From NCBI GenBank assembly GCA_036555325.1, contig DATBLQ010000076.1, positions 3,343 to 67,342 of the forward strand: a stretch of 64,000 bases of DNA, given 5' to 3'. The position numbers and the translations under genes are program-made. This document shows, in pieces, positions 25,180 through 33,312 of the stretch (position 1 is the stretch's first letter; each line of letters begins with the position of its first letter). The DNA is from DATBLQ01 sp036555325. Lineage in GTDB: Bacteria > Pseudomonadota > Alphaproteobacteria > Rhizobiales > Aestuariivirgaceae. The notes beneath the pieces were generated by a model. It had not been told where the DNA came from and searched no databases. It was given only the letters and a program-made list of their open reading frames with translations.

Positions 25180-25722
25180 TCAGAAGTCCGGAGCTTCCTG
25201 CGGGTTTGAAATTACCCTTCGGTTCTGTGACGTGCATTCGATGTCGGTGCAATCACCGACTAGCCGATCACGCCCGTATCCTTTGGCTTTCAGTCGCTCG
25301 GCAGCAACTCCCTTCGAAACAAGGTAGTTTCGAACTGCGTCTGCCCGTTTTTGCGACAGCTGCTTTTGCTCTGTGACCGATCCTGGATCATCGGCAAATC
25401 CCTGCAGCTTCACTTTCCAATGCGGGTACTTGAGCAACCACTGAGCCTGCTTGTCGAGCGTTGTCCGAGCGGTGTCATCAAGGTTTGCTGAACTTTCCGC
25501 AAAGAATGTACGACGCCCGACATTGACGATGAAATCTTCTTCGGTCCCGCCTTCCGCGTTAACGGATGCTGTAACGGGAGTGTCGGTGGTACTACCCAAA
25601 TCCTGGTTCGACTGAACGATTGCGGCCTGTCGGCCAGAGGTCGCGCAGCCGGCAACGACAACCAAAAGAGCAACAAGGGCCGCGGGCACTCGTACCGCAT
25701 GACAGTATTGAGCGATCATCAT
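25180..25722 (-). CDS. OmpA-family peptidoglycan-associated lipoprotein (Pal-like)
   Basis: 180 residues. The lipobox VAGC follows a hydrophobic signal, so the protein should be lipidated. The C-terminal OmpA domain spans about residues 65-170: GRRTFFAESSANLDDTARTTLDKQAQWL, LQGFADDPGS, LSQKRADAVRNYLVSKGV, KGYGRDR and NRRV. The peptidoglycan-binding Asp and Arg positions (FADDPG; NRRV) are present. It likely ties the outer membrane to the wall. It is not next to tol genes, so it is an extra Pal-like protein, not the main Pal. A second ATG directly follows the first. Confidence 0.85.
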   Translation of the reverse strand: MMIAQYCHAVRVPAALVALLVVVAGCATSGRQAAIVQSNQDLGSTTDTPVTASVNAEGGTEEDFIVNVGRRTFFAESSANLDDTARTTLDKQAQWLLKYPHWKVKLQGFADDPGSVTEQKQLSQKRADAVRNYLVSKGVAAERLKAKGYGRDRLVGDCTDIECTSQNRRVISNPQEAPDF

Positions 25723-25736
25723 TCCCCTCCCCCGCC

Positions 25737-26438
25737 CTACAGCGGCGGTTCGGTGTCCACCGGTGCTGCCTCATTGATCACCGGCGCTCCCAAATGCTTC
25801 AAGACCAGCACCCTCGTTCCGATCGGGCAGCGTTGATACAGATCTATTATGTCCTCCGAAAACATCCTGATACAGCCGGAGGACACATTTGTTCCAATTG
25901 ACCAGGGCTCGAGCGTTCCATGGAGACGATATCCCAGGTCCTTGCCGTTCCTGAAAAGATACATGGCGCGCGGGCCGAGTGGATTGTCGGGACCGCCATC
26001 CATTGATTCAGGCAATTCGGGCTGGCGTACGCGCATTTCTGGGGGCGGTATCCATCTCGGCCAAAGCGCCTTGCGATCTATCCGCGCCCGCCCGTACCAG
26101 CGAAAACCGTCCCGACCAACCCCAACGCCGTAGCGTAGGGCCGTTTGGTTCTCGAAAATTACATAGAGAAAGTGGTTGGACGTATCGACGACAACGGTGC
26201 CTTGGGGTTCGCGACTCTGATACTCCACCAGCTGCCGGCGCCACTTCGGATCTATCTTCTTCCAATTTGTGAGACGAAAGACAATGCCATTGTCTTCGCC
26301 TGTTCCAGAGAAATAGGCGCGAGCGGCCTTACTAGGCTTGGTGGTGGCCGCTGAGGCCAAGTTGCAGCCCGCGACCAGAGAGCCTGCAATAGCGAAAAGC
26401 TCCCGGCGGGTGAGTGGTATGTTTATTGCGTGGCGCAC
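25737..26438 (-). CDS. L,D-transpeptidase (YkuD), Tat/lipoprotein signal
   Basis: 233 residues from a GTG. The N-terminus has a twin-arginine motif (TRRELFAIAGS) followed by LVAGC, a lipobox, suggesting Tat export and lipidation. The YkuD domain covers about residues 75-215: TVVVDTSNHFLYVIFENQTALRYGVGVG, the catalytic HGTLEPWSIGTNVSSGCIRM with the H...SSGCxR active-site Cys. It should form 3-3 cross-links or attach proteins to peptidoglycan. It is 14 bases upstream of the OmpA lipoprotein gene, likely the same transcript. Confidence 0.9.
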   Translation of the reverse strand: MRHAINIPLTRRELFAIAGSLVAGCNLASAATTKPSKAARAYFSGTGEDNGIVFRLTNWKKIDPKWRRQLVEYQSREPQGTVVVDTSNHFLYVIFENQTALRYGVGVGRDGFRWYGRARIDRKALWPRWIPPPEMRVRQPELPESMDGGPDNPLGPRAMYLFRNGKDLGYRLHGTLEPWSIGTNVSSGCIRMFSEDIIDLYQRCPIGTRVLVLKHLGAPVINEAAPVDTEPPL

Positions 26439-26591
26439 CGAAATTCTGCCCCAAGAAATGCCCTAGATAGCCATGAAAATTTACCACTGGTCAACGTCAA
26501 GGTGAATGGACCCATAATCGACACGATTTTGCCTTGGTTCATCGGAAACATCGCTGAAGCCATATTGCGTTGGATGCTAAAGGAGTTGGTC

Positions 26592-27077
26592 ATGAAACGT
26601 CTCACAAGCCTCGTAGCCGCAGCGGCTGCACTCATCATATCGGACCTGCCCAATTCCAGCGAATCCCAGGCCGCCTCCGGTGTCAAAATCGGATCGCTCA
26701 ACTGCACCGTCGCGGGGGGCGTCGGGCTGATTCTTGGCTCCTCCAAAGGCTTGAATTGCATTTTCCACCCGGTGAGTGGAGAGCCTGAGGACTACACCGG
26801 CTCCATCTCCAAGCTCGGCATAGATATCGGCGTTACTGGTGAGACTTACATCGCCTGGGCAGTTTTTGCGCCAGGCAGGCTAGAGCCCGGGTCTCTCGCC
26901 GGAAGCTACAGTGGCGCCACGGCGGAAGCATCTTTGGGGTTGGGTCTGGGCGCAAATGTGCTCATCGGCGGATCGCGAAAATCGATCGCCTTGCAACCGT
27001 TGAGCGTACAGGGTCAGACCGGTCTTAACATCGCGGCCGGAGTAGCCCGGATCGATTTGGACTACGTAGGGCCGTAG
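26592..27077 (+). CDS. DUF992-family exported protein
   Basis: 161 residues from MKRLTSLVAAAAALI, chosen because AAAGGAG lies seven bases upstream and a signal peptide starts here; the longer open frame to 26430 is not convincing. The mature protein carries the DUF992 pattern: KIGSLNCTVAGGVGLILGSSKGLNC, YTGSISKLGIDIGVT, GSLAGSYSGATAEASLGLGLGANVLIGG, SIALQPLSVQGQTGLNIAAGV. The family is widespread in rhizobia, periplasmic, and of unknown function. Confidence 0.9.
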   Translation: MKRLTSLVAAAAALIISDLPNSSESQAASGVKIGSLNCTVAGGVGLILGSSKGLNCIFHPVSGEPEDYTGSISKLGIDIGVTGETYIAWAVFAPGRLEPGSLAGSYSGATAEASLGLGLGANVLIGGSRKSIALQPLSVQGQTGLNIAAGVARIDLDYVGP

Positions 27078-27120
27078 CTCAGCCTACTTCGCCACCGCAA
27101 GTCACCGGGGTTTTTTCAAC

Positions 27121-27387
27121 TTACCTGCGACCGTGAACAACGTGTCCTGCGAAACCGGTGGTGTAGCAAAACGTATCCGTGGTGCCCTCTATTAACGTCG
27201 GATGCCCTGTTGCAGCTCCGATTAAACCGGTGGGAAGGGATAATACTGTCACGGCTGCCGAGAAGGGCAACATCGTTAACGACACTGCGCGCGATCCGGG
27301 ATAATCGACATACGCTGGCGTCTCACAAGCGGCAATTGCGGGCGTGGACAAACAAACAAGGGCAAGCAAAGCTACGCGGTATCTCAT
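27121..27387 (-). CDS. small exported hypothetical protein
   Basis: 88 residues. A strong AGGAGAGG lies just before the ATG. A signal peptide ends at AIA, leaving a mature protein with two Cys (ACETP, TFCYT) and a hydrophobic central stretch (LTMLPFSAAVTVLSLPTGLIGAATG) that may be a membrane segment. No family is recognised. It is divergent from the LysE leader region. Confidence 0.65.
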   Translation of the reverse strand: MRYRVALLALVCLSTPAIAACETPAYVDYPGSRAVSLTMLPFSAAVTVLSLPTGLIGAATGHPTLIEGTTDTFCYTTGFAGHVVHGRR

Positions 27388-27448
27388 GGATGTCCTCTCC
27401 TAAAGCCGGCCTCGCGGTTAGATAATAATCAAGATTGCAGCTTTTCTA

Positions 27449-27472
27449 TGCAGGGTACGTCAGCACCCTGCA
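27449..27472. promoter_or_regulatory. perfect 8-bp inverted repeat
   Basis: TGCAGGGT (27449-27456) and ACCCTGCA (27465-27472) form a perfect inverted repeat with an 8-base loop between the divergent small exported protein gene and the LysE leader. The half-site spacing suits a dimeric regulator; it could also be a hairpin. No matching regulator is encoded nearby. Confidence 0.4.
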
Positions 27473-27565
27473 CCTGCCTTTTGGCTGAGCGGCTTGACAG
27501 ATGCCCGACACGGCAATAAGGAGCACGCATGCGAAACCGAGCGTTTTCAAACTTGCAACAAAGAC

Positions 27566-27651
27566 GCGGGAGGCGTTGGCTGCAACGCGCTTGTTAGGCG
27601 AAATCTAACACCGATATGCAGCCAACCCGCCAAGCAGTTCGGCGGGTTTTT
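27566..27651 (+). promoter_or_regulatory. attenuator-like or small-RNA leader upstream of the LysE-type exporter
   Basis: Three pairing options overlap. (1) A local hairpin GCGTTG-GCTG-CAACGC at 27573-27588. (2) A long-range 10-bp stem between GTTGGCTGCA (27575-27584) and TGCAGCCAAC (27617-27626), enclosing a GTTAG/CTAAC stem (27593-27597, 27605-27609) and possibly extended by GCGG (27566-27569) with CCGC (27627-27630). (3) A terminator hairpin at 27624-27651. Options 1 and 2 share bases, and 2 touches the 5' arm of 3, as expected of a terminator/antiterminator switch. A TTGACA box at 27494-27499 could be its -35. A stand-alone sRNA is the alternative. Confidence 0.5.
27624..27651 (+). terminator. 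intrinsic terminator upstream of the LysE-type gene
   Basis: AACCCGCC (27624-27631) pairs with GGCGGGTT (27641-27648) across a 9-base loop, and the run of T extends to 27651. It ends 33 bases before the LysE-type start codon, so it would end a short leader transcript instead of a complete gene; the gene to its left is on the other strand. Confidence 0.75.
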
Positions 27652-27684
27652 CATTGCCCCAGTGCCACGTTCACGAGCCGACAA

Positions 27685-28299
27685 ATGCCAGACCCCGCTC
27701 TTTATTTGGCTTTCATCCTCACTGCAACTCTTTTGGTTGTGATCCCAGGGCCCAATGTTGCCGTGATCGTCGCCAACAGCCTGGCGCATGGCAGAAGACG
27801 CGGGCTAATCACAGTCGTCGGCACCAGCAGCGCTATGGTCCTGCAGCTTTCGATAACGGTGATAGGTGCGCTGACGCTGCTTGCAACCTTAGCCAGCTGG
27901 TTCGAGGCGCTACGCTGGATCGGCGTTGCCTATCTCATCTATCTCGGCGTCGGAAGTCTTACCAACCGTGAATTGGATCCTTCCGTTTCGGCCAAGCCGA
28001 AAACCGCTGCAGAAGCATTCATGGGCGGATTCCTGGTGTCGCTCACAAATCCCAAAACACTGCTTTTTTATGCTGCGTTCCTACCGCAGTTCGTAAGTCC
28101 TGAGGCAGAGCCGACATTCCAGTTGCTAATTTTGTCGATAACCTTCCTCCTCATCGCAATCGTCCTTGACTCCATGTGGGCACTGATGGCGGCGCGACTG
28201 GGTAAGCTAGCACACGGCAGGGCACGTTTCGTGCACAAGGCAACTGGCACACTCTTAATTGTGGCCGGAATTGGATTGGCGATGGCACGAAAACTCTAG
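27685..28299 (+). CDS. LysE/RhtB-family amino-acid exporter
   Basis: 204 residues from MPDPALYLAF, where the family's N-terminus begins. Six membrane helices are apparent, with the family motif VIPGPNVAVIVANSLAHGRRRG after helix one, and GFLVSLTNPKTLLFYAAFLPQFV in the middle (each in the usual place). Members export amino acids such as lysine, threonine or homoserine lactones. The strong leader hairpins upstream suggest control by attenuation. No LysG-type regulator is adjacent. Confidence 0.9.
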   Translation: MPDPALYLAFILTATLLVVIPGPNVAVIVANSLAHGRRRGLITVVGTSSAMVLQLSITVIGALTLLATLASWFEALRWIGVAYLIYLGVGSLTNRELDPSVSAKPKTAAEAFMGGFLVSLTNPKTLLFYAAFLPQFVSPEAEPTFQLLILSITFLLIAIVLDSMWALMAARLGKLAHGRARFVHKATGTLLIVAGIGLAMARKL

Positions 28300-28322
28300 T
28301 TGCCTGACGCTCATGTATGAGG

Positions 28323-29939
28323 TCAATCGGCCTTCGGCAATTTCTGCCAAATCCGCGTCAGTTCCGTTTCCACGTTGGATGTCATGGGCAACAACACTTC
28401 CAGCCGCGCAAGTACTTCGGGCGGGGGATATAGACCCGGATCATCCATGAGCGCGGCGTCGATGTAAGGAGCGGAACCCTTGTTTGCGTTGGCGTATCTG
28501 AGATAGTTGGTGTTGGCAGCGGCGACTTCGGGATCGAGAAGAAAGTTGATGAACTTATAGGCTGCCTCCACATTGCGAGCCTGATCGGGAATAACCAAGA
28601 AATCGAACCAAAGTTGGCTTCCCTCGTTTGGAACGTAATACGAGATCTTCGCCTTGCCGGATTGCCGCGCCGCTTCGCGCGCCATGAACATGTCGCCGGA
28701 GTATCCGACCACGGCACAATATTTTCCTTCCGCCAGATCGTCGATATAGCGCGCTACCGAAACGGCCTTTACGTAGGCTGTCACCTTGGACAAGGTCTGC
28801 TCCACGGCTTCGAGATCGGCTATACCGATCTTGCCGATATCCCCTCCAACATATCCGACTAGTGCAGGAATAACATCTTTCGACTCGTCCACAAACGCCA
28901 GGCCACACGCCGAAAGTGACTTGGCAATTTCGGGATTGAGAAACATTGAGAGACTATTCACTTTGACATCAGGCAGTATTTTCTTGACCGCTTCCTCGTT
29001 CACGCCAATTCCTACGGTTCCCCACATGTAAGGGACCGAATGTTTGTTGTCGGGGTCGAGTCGCGATGTATAACGCAGCGCTTCTTCATCGAGATTGCGG
29101 TAGTTCGGCAACAGCTCACGATCCAGCTCCTTGATGGCATTGTTTTGCAAGATTGGCAAAAGTGAGGAGCTGCTCTGGAAAATCACGTCGTAGGCGGGAG
29201 ATTTGGACAGCAATAATTCCTTGGTTTCTTCGGAGTTTTCGAAGACATCGTGGACAACCTGGATCTTGGTTGCCTTGGTGAAACGCTCAAGCACGGCGGG
29301 ATCGATGTAATCGGGCCAGTTCAAAACCCGTACCTGGCCATCATACTTTTCCCCGTTGAGTGCCAAGGCCCTCAGGACGGCTTCGTGCGTGTTGCGCGTC
29401 AACAGCCCGTCCACCTTCATACCCAAATCCTGCTGAAAAATTTCGACTGAAGCCAGGGTGGCAGGCCCGAATTTTCCATCGACCGGTCCCGGCTCGTAAC
29501 CCAGTTTCTTGAGAGCCTCTTGGGCCGCTTTGACTTTGTCCTTCTCTACGATGGTGTCCTGACCGGCGGCTTGACCCGCGCCCCAACCCTCCCTCTGCCA
29601 CAATTCGGTGAAGAGCACCCGCAGGAGGCTCGGATAGTCGGAAACCTTGGCATCGGGAGTGGTGACGGTGGATAAGAAGCGGGCGACTGCGGCGTTGGTG
29701 GTGGCGTCAAGCTTCCGGGTGACATCTTCTTCCTTCAGATACCCGAGCCGCCGCAGCAGCCTTTGCAAGGTAGCGACCTGTTTTTCATCCGCTCCCGTGA
29801 GTTTGCCGGCATCGAATTCCGCCACAGTGCCCGGTGAGGGAGCAGACCTCATTCCCTGTCCCATTGCATCTGTTGTCGCAGTGACGATCAACCAGCCGGA
29901 AAACAGGAGGGCGGCTGAGCAAACGATCCGGTTACGCAT
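28323..29939 (-). CDS. fusion of two peptidoglycan-binding-like domains to a PotD-like solute-binding protein
   Basis: 538 residues. Residues 1-28 are a signal peptide. Residues about 50-112 and 130-198 look like two peptidoglycan-binding-type-1 repeats: LQRLLRRLGYLKEEDVTRKLDATTNAAV is diverged, while AAQEALKKLGYEPGPVDGKFGPATLASVEIFQQDLG is a textbook copy. From about 205 (VRVLNWPDYIDPAVLERFTKATKIQVV) to the end it is a complete polyamine-type solute-binding protein (VPYMWGTVGIGVNEE, KYCAVVGYSGDMFMA, FDFLVIPDQARNVEAAYKFINFLLDPE). No permease or ATPase gene is adjacent. A binding protein tethered to peptidoglycan is the obvious reading. Confidence 0.88.
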   Translation of the reverse strand: MRNRIVCSAALLFSGWLIVTATTDAMGQGMRSAPSPGTVAEFDAGKLTGADEKQVATLQRLLRRLGYLKEEDVTRKLDATTNAAVARFLSTVTTPDAKVSDYPSLLRVLFTELWQREGWGAGQAAGQDTIVEKDKVKAAQEALKKLGYEPGPVDGKFGPATLASVEIFQQDLGMKVDGLLTRNTHEAVLRALALNGEKYDGQVRVLNWPDYIDPAVLERFTKATKIQVVHDVFENSEETKELLLSKSPAYDVIFQSSSSLLPILQNNAIKELDRELLPNYRNLDEEALRYTSRLDPDNKHSVPYMWGTVGIGVNEEAVKKILPDVKVNSLSMFLNPEIAKSLSACGLAFVDESKDVIPALVGYVGGDIGKIGIADLEAVEQTLSKVTAYVKAVSVARYIDDLAEGKYCAVVGYSGDMFMAREAARQSGKAKISYYVPNEGSQLWFDFLVIPDQARNVEAAYKFINFLLDPEVAAANTNYLRYANANKGSAPYIDAALMDDPGLYPPPEVLARLEVLLPMTSNVETELTRIWQKLPKAD

Positions 29940-29972
29940 TGTCCACCATCAGCATTGAATGTTGGCTGAAAT

Positions 29973-31601
29973 TCAGAGCTCTCTTACCACCCGAAAACCT
30001 ATGCTCCGGTTGCGACCGCTTGGCTGATTCCAGCCGCGCGCCGCAGAGCGAAGTTTGGGAATATCGCTGTTCCACGATCCGCCGCGAACAACTCGAGTGG
30101 TGCAGTCCCCTGTCGTCCATGCTGAACCGTTGACCGGTGCGTTCTCATAGGTTTCGTTCCAACAATCTTCGACCCACTCCCACACGTTGCCGTGCATATC
30201 GAAGAGACCCAACTGATTGGGTTTGAAACTTCCAGTCGGTGCCGTGTTGGCGTATCCATCCTTGCAGTCGGTGGCGGAACTGGCCTGCCCCTTTGCCGTG
30301 GCATCCGAACCATTTGCGTAGGCGCACAGATCGCCAAGATTGTCACCGAAGCCAAATTTGGCTTCGCCGTCCGCGTTGCCCCGCGCAGCGAACTCCCACT
30401 CGGATTCAGTCGGCAAGCGATATTTGTGTCCCGTTTTCTTCGACAGCCATGGGAGGTATTGGTCTGCGATTTCCTCCCAAGAGATATTGATTGCCGGGCG
30501 ATTTTCGCGACCCCAGCCCTCATCCTTAACCTGAGCTTTACAACCACCATCCGCGACGCATGCATCCCACTCGCGTACTGTCACTTCGAACTGCCCAATT
30601 GCAAACTGCTTGCTGAGCTTCACCAACCGTTGAGGGCCTTCGTTGCTTTGGTGACCCTCTTCGCTTGCAGGTGACCCCATGGTGAACTCCCCAGGGTGTA
30701 TTTTCACCATGGTGGGACATAGGTCACAATCCTGGAAGGTTTCGACGTTCTCAGGTAGCACCACATTTCTTGCAGGAGACGTCGAGGCCTTAGGGTCAAT
30801 CGCAGCAACCATCGGCTGTTGCATAGTCTCCGCGGGTCCCGTTTCCGGCGCTGTCTGCGCAGGAAGAGCAACGGTGCTCGTTTCGGCAAGAGGCAATGTA
30901 TGAGTGGACGCATCTTCTGATAAATCAGGCGGTGGTTCGACGACAGGGGGAGTCGAGACCGGTGCCGAGGCGTTGCCTGTCTCCGATGTCGCGGAGGCGG
31001 CCGTTGTCTCGGCTGGCTCTGCGACTTCGGGTAGTTCGATCTTGGCCGCCGCGTCCTCTGCTTGGTCCTGGGAGCTCGGCTCGGATTCTTCTACGGCGTC
31101 AGGTTGAGGAACCGCCGAGCCGGCTGCGGTCTCAAGGGCTGTGCTTTCAGTGGGTGCGAGCAAATTCGGGTCGACGTTGCCTTTGAAATACTCATTGAGG
31201 AAATAGGCAAGCACCGCCCCGAAAAGTACACCGCTCACGGCGGCAGAAAGACTGAGCTGGAAGCCGGTGGGCTTGACCCGTGGTCGTTGAAGCCAGGCAA
31301 CTGTTCGACTCGGCGAAGGAAGCTCTTTCGGCGACGCAAGCTCGGTCGACGAGGAGGTCTGGCGCGCTTGCCGCGCTGCCCGTGCCTGCCGGAGCAACGC
31401 CCGCCTTAGAATAAGACGGGTGCGGACCGCGGTAGGTCCCTTCGCAGAAGAAAGGCCGGCCTCGGATTTGGCTTCAGGCGCAGTGGAATGCTCGGGAGCG
31501 GGGGAGTCGGGAACAAATATATCGTCCAGGTCCTCGCGCGGAGTTGAATACTCATTGTTCCGCAAATCAAGCGCTTTGCGTTTCGGACTCTGGCCCATCA
31601 T
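29973..31601 (-). CDS. type II membrane protein with a SUMF1/FGE-like domain
   Basis: 542 residues from ATGATGGGC, preceded by GGGGAGGG; the frame above it is not protein-like. The cytosolic part (about 125 residues) is followed by one membrane helix (LSLSAAVSGVLFGAVLAYFL), a long Ala/Pro/Glu-rich periplasmic linker and, from about residue 300, a SUMF1 domain: VKIHPGEFTMGSPASEEGH, HKYRLPTESEWEFAARG, LFDMHGNVWEWVEDCW, RVVRGGSWNSD, SIGFRVVREL. The Cys pair that binds copper in true formylglycine-generating enzymes is absent from the RGGSW...RSAARG segment, so sulfatase activation is unlikely. It lies just upstream of the peptidoglycan-binding/SBP fusion, same strand. Confidence 0.82.
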   Translation of the reverse strand: MMGQSPKRKALDLRNNEYSTPREDLDDIFVPDSPAPEHSTAPEAKSEAGLSSAKGPTAVRTRLILRRALLRQARAARQARQTSSSTELASPKELPSPSRTVAWLQRPRVKPTGFQLSLSAAVSGVLFGAVLAYFLNEYFKGNVDPNLLAPTESTALETAAGSAVPQPDAVEESEPSSQDQAEDAAAKIELPEVAEPAETTAASATSETGNASAPVSTPPVVEPPPDLSEDASTHTLPLAETSTVALPAQTAPETGPAETMQQPMVAAIDPKASTSPARNVVLPENVETFQDCDLCPTMVKIHPGEFTMGSPASEEGHQSNEGPQRLVKLSKQFAIGQFEVTVREWDACVADGGCKAQVKDEGWGRENRPAINISWEEIADQYLPWLSKKTGHKYRLPTESEWEFAARGNADGEAKFGFGDNLGDLCAYANGSDATAKGQASSATDCKDGYANTAPTGSFKPNQLGLFDMHGNVWEWVEDCWNETYENAPVNGSAWTTGDCTTRVVRGGSWNSDIPKLRSAARGWNQPSGRNRSIGFRVVREL

Positions 31602-31887
31602 ACGCACCCTCCCCGGCCCCGGGATTACAAACCAGCGCCATGTTATCACGCCTTCCGCCGCAGGCGCCGAGCGGCAATCAGGACCATATTTCGCAGTTAC
31701 CGCTCGTATGGGCGAACACCCAGCGCCAAGGAGCATTCGCTGTAAATTCAATATTACCACCACTTTGGCCGGATTGCGGCAATTTGGCGACTGCGAGATC
31801 GTTTCCAAATTCCCGACGCTCAATCGTTTACGCGGGGCACGATGAAAAAGGTTAACAAGCGCAGTTTTGGTGCTGAAAAAATAAGCG

Positions 31888-32355
31888 TCAATGCGCTCCG
31901 ACCGGGCCCAATACGTTGCGGGCGCGTTGCTCGAATGCCGCCATGACCTTGCGCATCGTGTAATCGAAAAGCCCGGTCAGTAGCAGCTGCAAAGTACGGC
32001 TCGCCATCGCATAGTCGAGCGCCATTTCAATATTCGTGCCGCCTCGCGCAGGGTGCAACACCCATGTGCATTCGAGATGCTGAAACGGTCGGTCACGAGA
32101 TGTTGCAGCAACGGTTAGGCTATAATAGTCAGCGGTCACGCTGCTGATGAACGTCTCTCGAAGGGCAAGCTTTGGATAGACAATTGTCAGCTCAGCCTGA
32201 AAACGCTCAACTGCATCGGCACCAATCATGCGATCCCAAACGCGAGAGCGGCTGCAGAGAGGCAGGAACTCACAATAATCTTCCACTCGAGAAACAATGG
32301 GAAAGAGCTGCTGCGGTTCAAACGGAAACCATCGATTCAAACGAGCAACGGTCAT
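31888..32355 (-). CDS. Coq10/RatA-type START-domain protein
   Basis: 155 residues, a single polyketide-cyclase/START-like fold: an N-terminal FPFEPQQLFPIVSRVEDYCEFLPLC, middle strands with ERFQAELTIVYPKLALRETF, and a C-terminal helix LLTGLFDYTMRKVMAAFEQRA. Members bind ubiquinone or other lipids and support respiration; the bacterial RatA toxin label belongs to the same family. The ATG overlaps the lipA stop (ATGA), an arrangement found in many alphaproteobacteria. Confidence 0.9.
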   Translation of the reverse strand: MTVARLNRWFPFEPQQLFPIVSRVEDYCEFLPLCSRSRVWDRMIGADAVERFQAELTIVYPKLALRETFISSVTADYYSLTVAATSRDRPFQHLECTWVLHPARGGTNIEMALDYAMASRTLQLLLTGLFDYTMRKVMAAFEQRARNVLGPVGAH

Positions 32356-33296
32356 TCTCGGGTAGATCTCGCCGCACGGAGCCGCGCAAAGTCATCACCA
32401 GCGTGGTGGGAGGAGCGGGTCAATGGGCTGGCAGCCACCATCAGGAAACCTTTGGCATAGGCGATGGCCTCTAGCGCCTTGAATTCGTCAGGCGTTACAA
32501 AGCGTTCGATCGGCGCATGCTTGCGGGTCGGCTGCAGATACTGACCGATGGTTATGAAGTCGATATCTGCAGTGCGCATGTCATCCATCACCTGCAGCAC
32601 TTCCTCGCGGGTTTCGCCGAGACCAACCATGATGCCGGACTTGGTGAACATCCGCCGGTCTAGTTCCTTTACCCGCTGCAAAAGCCGCAACGAGTGAAAA
32701 TAGCGAGCGCCGGGCCGAACCGAAAGATAGAGAGATGGCACCGTTTCCAGATTATGATTGAACACGTCGGGCTGCGCTGCGACCACAAGCTCAAGCGCGC
32801 CGCCCTTGCGTAGAAAATCGGGCGTCAGCACCTCAATGGTTGTGCCCGGCGAGAGCTCCCGGATGCTATTGATGACCTGCACGAAGTGAAAGGCACCACC
32901 ATCTTCCAGGTCGTCGCGGTCAACGGAGGTAACTACCGCGTGATTGAGCCCCATTCGCGCAATTGCTGCACCTACACGTTTCGGCTCATCGGGATCGAGC
33001 GGACCCGGGCGTCCGGTGCGCACGTTGCAGAATGAGCAGGCACGGGTGCACGTGTCCCCCATTATCATGAAAGTTGCGTGCTTTTTCGACCAGCATTCAC
33101 CTATGTTCGGACAGCTTGCCTCCTCGCAAACGGTTACCAAACTGCTTTCGCGAACGATGTTCAACGTTTGATGATATGCCGGCGAGCCCGGTGCTCTGAC
33201 CCTGATCCATTCCGGCTTCCGCAAAAGCGGCGTGTCGGGCTTGTTCGCCTTTTCCGGATGTCGAGGTCGAGCTGTTCTGTCGAGGACTGTGACCAT
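32352..33296 (-). CDS. lipA: lipoyl synthase
   Basis: 314 residues of the radical-SAM enzyme that inserts two sulfurs into octanoyl groups on E2 lipoyl domains. The auxiliary cluster Cys are in CEEASCPNIGEC, the radical-SAM cluster Cys in CTRACSFC, and the C-terminal RSSHHAGD segment supplies the Ser ligand. Length is normal. It lies downstream of the pyruvate dehydrogenase genes whose lipoyl domains are its substrates. Confidence 0.97.
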   Translation of the reverse strand: MVTVLDRTARPRHPEKANKPDTPLLRKPEWIRVRAPGSPAYHQTLNIVRESSLVTVCEEASCPNIGECWSKKHATFMIMGDTCTRACSFCNVRTGRPGPLDPDEPKRVGAAIARMGLNHAVVTSVDRDDLEDGGAFHFVQVINSIRELSPGTTIEVLTPDFLRKGGALELVVAAQPDVFNHNLETVPSLYLSVRPGARYFHSLRLLQRVKELDRRMFTKSGIMVGLGETREEVLQVMDDMRTADIDFITIGQYLQPTRKHAPIERFVTPDEFKALEAIAYAKGFLMVAASPLTRSSHHAGDDFARLRAARSTRE

Positions 33297-33312
33297 TGCT
33301 CCGCCTTTGGAC

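Noticed and set aside
31602..31823. N-terminal extension of the SUMF1-domain protein
   Set aside because: No homology-like features, while GGGGAGGG precedes the ATG at 31601.
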